From positions 1,922,001 through 1,986,000 of the forward strand of contig JADJBB010000021.1 in the NCBI GenBank assembly GCA_016703965.1: DNA of 64,000 bases, written 5' to 3'. Position 1 is the stretch's first letter. Every line of letters starts with the position of its first letter. This DNA comes from Acidobacteriota bacterium. GTDB lineage: Bacteria; Acidobacteriota; Blastocatellia; Pyrinomonadales; Pyrinomonadaceae. Below the pieces are notes generated by a model. That model was not told the DNA's origin. It ran no database searches and saw only the letters and a program-made list of their open reading frames with translations. Below are positions 57,357-64,000 of this stretch, in pieces. Made by a program: the position numbers and the translations under genes.

Positions 57357-59282
57357 CTAGCGGGTCTCAGTCAGGACAGAGGTAAGAGTTCCCAGCAGCT
57401 TCTCAGCCGTAAAGGGTTTGGAGATGATGGCATCAACCTTAAGATCTAATAGTTCGGATGTCTGCCCCTCGCTGAGCAGCCCGCTCATTGCAACTATCTG
57501 TATATCGGGTTTTATCTTCTTAAGGGCACGGATGAGAGCGGCTCCATCCATGTAGGGCATCGCCATGTCCGTCAAGACCAGCGAAATGTCATTTCTCCGC
57601 TGCGAATAGACCGCGAGTGCATCAGTTCCATCGACGGCCGCTAACGCTTCATAGCCGAACTTCTTGAGTGTGGCGATCGTCACTTCGCGAATATTCTCCT
57701 CGTCGTCAACCACAAGTATCAACTCCCCGTTGCCCGCGGGGAGCGAGTTCTTGACTTCCTCGGCTGTCGTCGTTATTTCTGACTCAATTGCCGGGAGATA
57801 GATCGAGAATCGCGTGCCCTTTGAAGGTTCGCTATAAACGTTGACGAATCCACCGTGGCTTTTGACGATGGTCATGGTTGTTGCCAGGCCCAATCCTGTT
57901 CCTTTGCCAACCTCTTTCGTGGTAAAAAATGGATCGAAAATACGCTTGACAATATCGGGTGACATGCCGGTTCCGGTGTCGGAGATCGTCATTAATACAT
58001 AATTGCCGGGTTCGGCATCGATGTTCATACGGGCGTAGTTCTCATCGATCACAAAGTTCTCGGCGGTGAGCGTAAGCGTGCCGCCCATCGGCATTGCATC
58101 ACGAGCGTTGATGCAAACGTTCATCAGCACCTGGTGCATTTGTGTCGGATCCGCTGAGATCGCCCAAAGATCAGTGTTCAGATCGAATCGGAGCTTGATC
58201 GCTTTTGGCAGGGTTTCATTCAACACTCCGACGATCTCTTTGATGATGTGCCTCAACTGAACACGAACACGTTGGCCTGACAGACCGCGCGCAAAGGTCA
58301 GGACCTGTTTCACCAGTTCCGTACCGCGCTCCGCATTTTCCTTGATCATCTTCAGCCAGCGTGTTGTCTCAGCGTCGTTGTCGTTTAGCCTGAGCATATC
58401 GACTGACATCATGATCGGCGAGAGTATGTTGTTGAGATCATGAGCGATGCCGCCGGCGAGAGTGCCAATCGATTCCATTCGCTGAGCGCGGAATAGATGT
58501 TCTTGCGTGCGTTTCTGTTCTGTTATATCGGTGTTGATTATTAGGAAATAATCCGGTACGCCTTTATCGTTTCGAACGAGCGTCCAGCGGCTTTCGATCG
58601 CGATCTTTTCGCCTGTTCGTTTGGTGTGTGTTGTCTCAGCTTTCCACTCATCTGAGGTTTCAAGAGCGGTTCTGGCTCTCGCAAGGTAATCATGCTCATT
58701 AGCACCGATCAATTCGGCAATGTTTCGGCCTGCCGCTGCGTCGGCGGACCAGTCGTAAATTCGTTCGGCTCCTTTATTCCAGTAAAGGATCTGGTAGTTG
58801 AGATCACATACGAGGATCGCGTCCTGTGCCTTGTCGAGAAGCGATGCCTGCTGCCTGATGCGTTCCTCACCCAGCTTACGTTCCGTAATTTCATACCTGA
58901 TGGCGGCATATTGAAACGGTTTTCGCTCGCTATCGAGAAACGGAACTATCGTTGTGTCAACCCAATACAAAGAGCCATCTTTTGCTCGATTGCGGATCTC
59001 ACCTCGCCAGATCTTGCCGTTTGCGACGGTTGTCCAAAGATTCCGAATGAACTCTTTAGGATGGTAGTCGGAGTTGATTATTCGATGATCCTGGCCCAGA
59101 AGCTCTTCGCGGCTGTATTTCGAGATATCACAGAATTTATCGTTGATGTAGGTTATGCGTCCGCGTTGATCTGTCATCGCAACGATCGCAGATTCATCAA
59201 GCGCATGTTTGAGGTCTGTTAGTTCCTTCAGCAACTCGTGATTTATCTCTTTTTCGCCTTGATTGATATTGTCTTGGGCCAC
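57357..59282 (-). CDS. PAS hybrid sensor histidine kinase with C-terminal receiver
   Basis: 641 residues, soluble. Two PAS domains with PAC tails (about 30-145, AIVAMTDQRGRITYINDKFCDISKYSREELLGQDHRIINSDYHP; and 150-265, AILVCDLNYQILYWNKGAERIYDW). HisKA has the phospho-His in GTLAGGIAHDLNNILSPIMMSVDML. The ATPase domain has NVCINARDAMPMGGTL, DTGTGMSPDIVKRIFDPFFTTKEVGKGTGLGLA. A receiver from about 520 has ILVVDDEENIREV and the Asp in VLTDMAMPYMDG. The second, internal receiver suggests a hybrid relay. It follows the NtrC-type gene by 13 bases, so they form a two-component pair likely controlling the sigma-54 units around them. Confidence 0.94.
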   Translation of the reverse strand: MAQDNINQGEKEINHELLKELTDLKHALDESAIVAMTDQRGRITYINDKFCDISKYSREELLGQDHRIINSDYHPKEFIRNLWTTVANGKIWRGEIRNRAKDGSLYWVDTTIVPFLDSERKPFQYAAIRYEITERKLGEERIRQQASLLDKAQDAILVCDLNYQILYWNKGAERIYDWSADAAAGRNIAELIGANEHDYLARARTALETSDEWKAETTHTKRTGEKIAIESRWTLVRNDKGVPDYFLIINTDITEQKRTQEHLFRAQRMESIGTLAGGIAHDLNNILSPIMMSVDMLRLNDNDAETTRWLKMIKENAERGTELVKQVLTFARGLSGQRVRVQLRHIIKEIVGVLNETLPKAIKLRFDLNTDLWAISADPTQMHQVLMNVCINARDAMPMGGTLTLTAENFVIDENYARMNIDAEPGNYVLMTISDTGTGMSPDIVKRIFDPFFTTKEVGKGTGLGLATTMTIVKSHGGFVNVYSEPSKGTRFSIYLPAIESEITTTAEEVKNSLPAGNGELILVVDDEENIREVTIATLKKFGYEALAAVDGTDALAVYSQRRNDISLVLTDMAMPYMDGAALIRALKKIKPDIQIVAMSGLLSEGQTSELLDLKVDAIISKPFTAEKLLGTLTSVLTETR

Positions 59283-59295
59283 AAATGTTGTAATT

Positions 59296-60687
59296 CTAAG
59301 TTTCCGTTTCGTATCCCGCTTTTCGGAGCTTATAACGTAGTTGATCTCGTGAGATATCGAGGAGTTTTGCGGCGCGCGTCAGATTTCCACCGGTACGCTC
59401 AAATGCCTGTTTGACGAGCTCAAATTCCACCGTTTCCAATGGAATGCCGTCAGTAGGAAGCGTGAAAAGAGAGCCTTGTTGAATAGAGTGGCCGGAGTTA
59501 GTGCCGAGCATGTCTGCCGGCAGATGTGCAGACGTTACCGTGTCCCCGTCTTCGAGGATAGAAGCTCGTTCAATGACATTGCGCAGTTCACGGACATTTC
59601 CGCTCCAGCGGTAGTTAATAAAGATCCTTTCAACGTCAGGTGATAGGCCGATCAAGGATTTTCCGCGCCGTTTTAAGTTCGCCTTGTCGATGTAATATTT
59701 AGCCAGCAGCAGAACGTCGGTGCCTCGATCTCTGAGCGGCGGAATGTCAACCTGTATGACGGATAGGCGGAAGTAGAGGTCAAGCCGGAAATTACCGCCC
59801 TCACTCTCCTGCTTGAGGTTTCTGTTAGATGCGGCAATGATGCGAGCGTTCAGGCTGATATCTTTAAGCCCGCCGACGCGTCGAAATGATCCTTCCTCCA
59901 AAACCCGTAATAACTTCGCCTGCAGAGCGAGTTCCATCTCGCCTATCTCGTCAAGGAAGATCGTGCCGCCATGAGCCTGTTCAAAAAGGCCCTCCTTTTT
60001 CTGCTTTGCATCTGTAAACGCCCCCTTTTCGTAACCAAAGAGTTCCGATTCAATAAGATTTGCCGGAAGTGCCGCACAATTTATGGCGAGATATGGAGCT
60101 TCAGATCTTTCAGAGGCAAAGTGTATCGCCCGGGCAAAGAGGTCTTTGCCGGTTCCGGTCTCGCCGTTAAGCAGAATTGACCCAACGTCGGATACAGCTA
60201 CACGGCGAGCGAGGTCGATGGCTTTTTTCATCGCGTCAGACTCGCCGATTATTTCTTCGAAGCTGAAGCCGCGTTTGTTTGCAGAGCGAGCCTGGCTGAC
60301 CTCGCGACGGAGAATTCGCGTTTCAGCTGCGTTGCGGAGTGTTACTCGCAGCTCCTCGATACGAACGGGCTTACCAATAAAATCATGCGCACCGCCGCGA
60401 AGAGCCGCGACAGTATTCTCTACATCGACATTACCCGTGATCATAACCGCGATCGTGTCTGGGCTTTGCTCTTTAATGTCCCTCAGGATGTCGAGTCCGG
60501 AACCGTCCGGCAGATCGATATCGAGCAGCACGATCGCCGGTTCTTCCTCGGCAAATGTCTTTTTTGCGGAGGCGACGCTGTCGGCTTCGACGATGTCGTA
60601 TTGCCAGCTTTTCAATGCCTCACTCAGAGCCATCCGAACGAACCGGTCATCATCAACGATAAGGACTTTTCCAACTGCACTGCTCAT
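59296..60687 (-). CDS. NtrC-type sigma-54-dependent response regulator
   Basis: 463 residues. Receiver (VLIVDDDRFVRMALSEALKSW, Asp in AIVLLDIDLPDGSG, Lys in FIGKPVR); AAA+ domain from about 145 with Walker A GETGTGKDLF, the sigma-54 contact loop ESELFGYEKGAFTDAKQKKEG (GAFTDA rather than GAFTGA, a variant common in the family), Walker B GGTIFLDEIGEM, and an R-finger segment; a Fis-type HTH at the C-terminus (VEFELVKQAFERTGGNLTRAAKLLDISRDQLRYKLRKAGYE). It heads the leftward pair with the hybrid kinase and is divergent from the dual-Usp gene, which has a perfect sigma-54 promoter. Confidence 0.95.
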   Translation of the reverse strand: MSSAVGKVLIVDDDRFVRMALSEALKSWQYDIVEADSVASAKKTFAEEEPAIVLLDIDLPDGSGLDILRDIKEQSPDTIAVMITGNVDVENTVAALRGGAHDFIGKPVRIEELRVTLRNAAETRILRREVSQARSANKRGFSFEEIIGESDAMKKAIDLARRVAVSDVGSILLNGETGTGKDLFARAIHFASERSEAPYLAINCAALPANLIESELFGYEKGAFTDAKQKKEGLFEQAHGGTIFLDEIGEMELALQAKLLRVLEEGSFRRVGGLKDISLNARIIAASNRNLKQESEGGNFRLDLYFRLSVIQVDIPPLRDRGTDVLLLAKYYIDKANLKRRGKSLIGLSPDVERIFINYRWSGNVRELRNVIERASILEDGDTVTSAHLPADMLGTNSGHSIQQGSLFTLPTDGIPLETVEFELVKQAFERTGGNLTRAAKLLDISRDQLRYKLRKAGYETET

Positions 60688-60832
60688 AGGCGATTCTTAT
60701 GCCGAGATTAGATATACAAACAGTATAACTCCAGCCTCTAGATTTTAGTAACCGAGTGCGAAAATTTCCGCATTCAGTTGGGCAATATGTCGCTGAAATT
60801 GTTGTCGCAATGGGGATTATGCGAGTTTTTTG

Positions 60833-60848
60833 TGGCACGCTCATTGCA
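60833..60848 (+). promoter_or_regulatory. Perfect sigma-54 (-24/-12) promoter of the dual-Usp gene
   Basis: TGGCAC-GCTCA-TTGCA is a full match to the sigma-54 consensus, 37 bases before the ATG at 60886. TGCGAAAATTTCCGCA, a near-perfect dyad, begins 76 bases upstream (60757-60772) and is a candidate activator site for the divergent NtrC-type regulator. Confidence 0.88.
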
Positions 60849-60885
60849 CTTGGTTGGTGAGTCGGTCCTACGGCCACAGATCATT

Positions 60886-61815
60886 ATGAAGATCCTTATT
60901 GCATACGATGGCTCTCACAGCGCCGAAGCGGCGCTAGATGATCTGAGCCGTGCCGGGCTTCCGTTGTCAGGTGAGGCAATGGTTGTAACCGTGGCTGAAG
61001 TTTGGCTGCCGCCTCCGGATTCGACCGAGAAGACGGATGAGTTTCTTGAAGAGATCGTTGCCAGACACAGAGAGAAAGGCCGTCGGCTTCTCAACGAAGC
61101 TGAGATCAAGGCAAATCACGCCGCGACGCGTGTACGACGAATTTTACCCGGATGGACGGTCAAGCAGTTAACCACCTATGGGTCGTCTGCCTGGGAGATC
61201 CTAACGGCCGCGGATGATTTTCTTCCCGATATGATCGTAACCGGGTCGCAGGGGCATTCAGGTATCAGCCGCCTGATTCTTGGGAGTACATCCCAAAAGG
61301 TACTGACCGAAGCTCGTTGTTCGGTACGGATCGGCAGAGGCAAGGTCGAAGTTGACCCTGCACCAGATCGTATCATTATCGGATATGATGGTTCGACCGG
61401 GGCAGATGCCTGCATTAAGGCCGTTGCGGCTAGGAACTGGACTGATAAGACTGAGGTAAGACTTATTACCGCGGCCGATTCCGTAGCTCCAACCGCGATC
61501 ACAAGGTTCATCCCTTCAGTAGCCGATCGCTCTGACGATGAAGCGAAGGCTGAACACCAGTGGATCGAGCACATGCTGGAAAAGGCGGCGTCCGAGCTAG
61601 CCGCAAAGAACCTTCTCATCACCACGCAGATTTTTGAAGGGAACCCGAACGAAGTCCTCGTACGGGAGGCGGAGGATTGGCATGCAGACTGCATTTTTGT
61701 GGGAGCCAATGCATTGGGCGGCCGTTTTGAGAGATTTCTTCTTGGCAGCACCTCGTCAGCCGTAGCGGCAAGGGCGGGCTGTTCTGTTGAGGTTGTCCGA
61801 TTTAATAAAAAGTAG
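60886..61815 (+). CDS. Tandem universal stress protein (two Usp domains)
   Basis: 309 residues from ATG 60886; the longer frame from 60778 runs through the sigma-54 promoter and is not used. Domain 1 (MKILIAYDGSHSAEAALDDLSRAGLP ... DMIVTGSQGHSGISRLILGSTSQKVLTEARCSVRI) and domain 2 from about 155 (DRIIIGYDGSTGADACIKAVAARNW ... DCIFVGANALGGRFERFLLGSTSSAVAARAGCSVEVV). In both, the G-2x-G-9x-GST nucleotide motif is complete or nearly so. It is the target of the perfect sigma-54 promoter. Its stop codon lies within a palindrome shared with the TPR gene. Confidence 0.94.
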   Translation: MKILIAYDGSHSAEAALDDLSRAGLPLSGEAMVVTVAEVWLPPPDSTEKTDEFLEEIVARHREKGRRLLNEAEIKANHAATRVRRILPGWTVKQLTTYGSSAWEILTAADDFLPDMIVTGSQGHSGISRLILGSTSQKVLTEARCSVRIGRGKVEVDPAPDRIIIGYDGSTGADACIKAVAARNWTDKTEVRLITAADSVAPTAITRFIPSVADRSDDEAKAEHQWIEHMLEKAASELAAKNLLITTQIFEGNPNEVLVREAEDWHADCIFVGANALGGRFERFLLGSTSSAVAARAGCSVEVVRFNKK

Positions 61816-61835
61816 CGGCTAGCCGCTACTTTTTT
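61808..61835. terminator. Bidirectional terminator containing both stop codons
   Basis: AGTAGCGGCTAGCCGCTACT (61811-61830) is a perfect 20-bp palindrome flanked by A-run and T-run. The Usp stop (TAG, 61813-61815) and the convergent TPR stop (TAG on the minus strand, 61828-61826) are both inside it. Confidence 0.85.
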
Positions 61836-62527
61836 CCACCTTTCTGAATATCTTCCTTTAGTTTAACGATCGCTTCGTTTTTCGGGTCAACGCTTTCAAG
61901 CTTTGTGAGAGTCTCGCTTGCTTTTGTCATATCACCTTTCTTGGTGAACGCAACAGTTAGATTCTGCAGCGCCTGAATGTGATTCGGATCGATCGTAAGA
62001 GCTTTGGTAAACTCCTGAATTGCCCGGTCATAGTTCGGAATATCGCGGAACACGAACGTCAACCCAAGGTCCGTACGGACGTTCACGTCGTCCGCTTTTT
62101 TGGCCAACGCGGCACTGTACCATTTCTCCGCTTCGTCGTATTTCCCGGCGTCGAAGTTGGCGTTCCCCAGATGCACCGTGATCTCGCGATCGTCAGGCTT
62201 TAGCTTATTTGCGGCTTCCAAATAGCTGATCGCTTCGTCAAACCTTTCGATCTGGTAGTACATCTCAGCAGCTTTGACCTGCGCGTCGAAATCATTTGGC
62301 GATTGTTTCGCCTTTTCGATCGCCGCCTGGGTCTGCGGCTGCATTCCGCCCGTGGTGCCCGAAGTTCCGCCGATGTCCGGATGTCCGGGCGGCATATTTG
62401 AATTAGCCTTTATCTCGGCGGATACAGGAGCGACGGTCTTTTGGTTGACCGAGTTAGCAAACATGAAGCCGATCAACAGGCCCGCCACCAAACCGACGAT
62501 GCCGAAAAGAGTATTTTCTTTATTCAT
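61826..62527 (-). CDS. Membrane-anchored TPR protein
   Basis: 233 residues from ATG 62527; the frame is open 75 codons further, but those overlap ccsA. An N-terminal membrane anchor (LFGIVGLVAGLLIGFMFANSV) is followed by a Pro/Gly linker and at least four TPR units: FDAQVKAAEMYYQIERFDEAISYLEAANKLKP, REITVHLGNANFDAGKYDEAEKWYSAALAKKA, VNVRTDLGLTFVFRDIPNYDRAIQEFTKALTIDP and HIQALQNLTVAFTKKGDMTKASETLTKLESVDP. TPR proteins near ccsA can aid cytochrome c assembly (CcmI/NrfG-like), which would fit the context. It starts five bases after the ccsA stop. Confidence 0.85.
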   Translation of the reverse strand: MNKENTLFGIVGLVAGLLIGFMFANSVNQKTVAPVSAEIKANSNMPPGHPDIGGTSGTTGGMQPQTQAAIEKAKQSPNDFDAQVKAAEMYYQIERFDEAISYLEAANKLKPDDREITVHLGNANFDAGKYDEAEKWYSAALAKKADDVNVRTDLGLTFVFRDIPNYDRAIQEFTKALTIDPNHIQALQNLTVAFTKKGDMTKASETLTKLESVDPKNEAIVKLKEDIQKGGKK

Positions 62528-62532
62528 AAAAT

Positions 62533-64000
62533 TTATGCGTATGAGTGTAATCCCGGGAGCAGATAGCTGACGCCCAGATAGGTAAAGATGACAAAAAGGA
62601 AAGCGACCACGGCGAAATAGGCCGAACGGCGTCCGCGCCAGCCGTATGCGATCCTCGAATGAAGGAATCCGGCGTATGTAAGCCAGGCGACCAGGGCTCC
62701 AACCTCTTTGGCGTCCCAACCCCAATAGCGGCCCCACGATTCGTTTGCCCAAACGGCTCCGGTCATAAGAAGCAGTGCGAGGCCCGCAAACGCCACGCCT
62801 GCAAGTTTATACATTAGGCCGTCAAGCGTTTCGCCGGAAGGCAGCATCGCGCGGATCTTTTCGGTTTTGATACCGAAAAGAACGACGAAGAACGTCCCGG
62901 TAAAAGCCGTTATAAGTGCGGCGAGCTCGACGGGGTTTGCATTCAGGCTAAGGTGAAGCTGCGAGCCGTTCTCCATGATCCACTTATTAGCGATGTCATA
63001 AAGTTGCTGCTGGCCCATTAGGTTTATCTGAGCCTGGGGCATGTCCTGCTGCTGGAGCATCCAGCTTGCAAACTTCGGATATTGCGATGGGCTGATCAGC
63101 GCGACCACGTTTTGCAATGATTTAAGCTGGTAGACGAGCAAAGAGATCCCTGCTCCCTGTACTAGCAGGGCAGCGTAGAGAAAGCGATTGCCCCATTTGC
63201 GGGCGTTCTCATCGTTTTTGGAAAAGTAGGCAAGGTGGCCCACCGTCGCAGCGATAAGTAGTCCGGCAGCGGCAACGATCAACCATCCAACGTAAGGAAT
63301 GTCTGCACGCAGGCCCAGGGCCATTCGTGACGTGCCGACAAAGGTCGATGCGGTATAAGTTCCAAATGTGCCCGGAGCAAAAATACTAAACTTACTGATG
63401 GTCACAAATACCCCGATCGCGAATGCGGACGTCCAGAATGCCATCCTTTCGACCTTCAGGCCGTCCTTGAGCAGGTATAAAACCGCTACGGCGAAGCAGA
63501 CCAGTGCAATGCCATAACTGAGCGAAGCAATGCCGACGTGGATCGGGCGCCAATAGGAATCGAGCACCGGCGGCAGATCGATCAGTTCGCTGCCGATGAA
63601 TCGGGCAAGTACCAAAATGATAGCGGCGAGCGGCAGCGAGAGTGCTGCGACGATGCGAAAATGTTCCCGCCGCATAACCAGCAATGTCGTTATTCCGGCC
63701 CCAAAAGCGAACGCAAGGCTGAGGTCATAGAGATTCGCGAACGGTACATACCTGAAAACCCAGGGCATGTCGGCCGGACTCGCTCCCTGGCTATTAAAGA
63801 TCGCGAGTTCGCGATCGTAGGCTGCAACCCAGCGAACCAGCCAACTCGAAAGGTTGAACAAAACACCGAGCGTCGCGGCCCACATACCGAGCTTTTCAGC
63901 GAACCGGAACGGCGCGTACATATTTGTCAGGTGAAAGACAGCGGCGATTAGATATGATGCCAGTGCGAGCATCATCAATGCTCCATCGGAAATAAAGCGT
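62533..64000 (-). CDS. ccsA: Cytochrome c assembly protein CcsA-type, 5' end beyond the window
   Basis: The frame is open to the right edge (RFISDGALMMLALASYLIAAVFHL upstream of any ATG), so the N-terminus is missing. At least 488 residues, with many hydrophobic segments. The heme-handling WWD-type motif is WANESWGRYWGWDAKEVGALVAWLTYAGFLHSR near the C-terminus, with conserved His residues in PIHVGIASLSYGIA and the last helices. CcsA (ResC) with CcsB forms the system II heme-export and cytochrome c ligation machine. A larger-than-usual loop (QYPKFASWMLQQQDMPQAQINLMGQQQLYDIANKWI) lies mid-way. It precedes the TPR gene on the same transcript. Confidence 0.92.
   Translation of the reverse strand, partial: RFISDGALMMLALASYLIAAVFHLTNMYAPFRFAEKLGMWAATLGVLFNLSSWLVRWVAAYDRELAIFNSQGASPADMPWVFRYVPFANLYDLSLAFAFGAGITTLLVMRREHFRIVAALSLPLAAIILVLARFIGSELIDLPPVLDSYWRPIHVGIASLSYGIALVCFAVAVLYLLKDGLKVERMAFWTSAFAIGVFVTISKFSIFAPGTFGTYTASTFVGTSRMALGLRADIPYVGWLIVAAAGLLIAATVGHLAYFSKNDENARKWGNRFLYAALLVQGAGISLLVYQLKSLQNVVALISPSQYPKFASWMLQQQDMPQAQINLMGQQQLYDIANKWIMENGSQLHLSLNANPVELAALITAFTGTFFVVLFGIKTEKIRAMLPSGETLDGLMYKLAGVAFAGLALLLMTGAVWANESWGRYWGWDAKEVGALVAWLTYAGFLHSRIAYGWRGRRSAYFAVVAFLFVIFTYLGVSYLLPGLHSYA

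Noticed and set aside
59296..60687. GAFTDA instead of GAFTGA as a sign that the NtrC-type protein no longer binds sigma-54
   Set aside because: This variant is frequent in functional family members, and the nearby sigma-54 promoters argue for activity.
62528..62752. 75-codon extension of the TPR gene
   Set aside because: It overlaps the ccsA coding sequence in another frame and hides the real membrane anchor start at 62527.

Overview
The window looks like chromosomal DNA of an acidobacterium, most likely of the Blastocatellia/Pyrinomonas type. This is inferred from protein character, not from a database search. The signs are an ECF-like sigma factor of the planctomycete/acidobacterial kind, giant Oar/TonB-type receptors with an N-terminal carboxypeptidase-regulatory-like domain, many secreted proteins, and abundant dispersed palindromic repeats. 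Coding density is high and genes lie on both strands. Both ends cut a gene: a VOC protein at the left and a CcsA-type cytochrome c assembly protein at the right.

0-11.3 kb is mostly housekeeping: a sigma factor, a glycine-rich RRM protein, a DUF2779 nuclease-like protein, tsaD, a secreted sugar dehydrogenase, and a leftward cluster comF / DksA-like / rlmH / rsfS / nadD / obg. 11.3-12.3 kb holds no convincing protein gene. It contains a probable large structured RNA of about 515 nt on the minus strand, with a TTGACA/TACTAT promoter, several GNRA and UUCG hairpins and an intrinsic terminator. Upstream of its promoter lies a phased array of five DnaA-box-like 9-mers. 12.3-23.2 kb has three secreted or lipoprotein unknowns, rpmA/rplU, hpt, and an rpiB-deoC pair whose N-terminal extensions resemble encapsulation peptides of sugar-phosphate bacterial microcompartments. 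A DnaC-like ATPase, a receiver-like protein, a TetR regulator, a creatininase-family protein and rarA follow. Three 77-bp palindromic repeats and other inverted repeats lie between these genes, and one appears to sit inside rarA.

23.2-47.8 kb is a utilization locus for a uronic-acid-containing polysaccharide. It has two secreted lyase-like proteins, a CE7 esterase, GH2 and GH105 enzymes, kdgF, kduI, a KduD-like dehydrogenase, a hexuronate-type MFS transporter, two near-identical TonB-type receptors (one frameshifted), LacI and ROK regulators, and a LarA-like protein. Together they could deacetylate and cut the polymer, import oligomers, remove unsaturated uronates and isomerise them toward 2-keto-3-deoxygluconate. 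Several operator-like palindromes fit this circuit, including an identical 15-bp site at two places.

47.8-61.8 kb is a signalling and stress region: a Crp/Fnr-like regulator, a NarL-type two-component pair, and an NtrC-type pair. The NtrC-type pair is flanked by three transcription units encoding universal stress proteins, two DUF5335 paralogues and a quinone-reductase-like flavoprotein. Each unit is preceded by a sigma-54 (-24/-12) promoter, and two have an upstream motif at exactly the same distance. This reads as a self-contained sigma-54 stress regulon. 61.8-64 kb holds a TPR protein and ccsA. No tRNA, rRNA, CRISPR array or insertion sequence was recognised.
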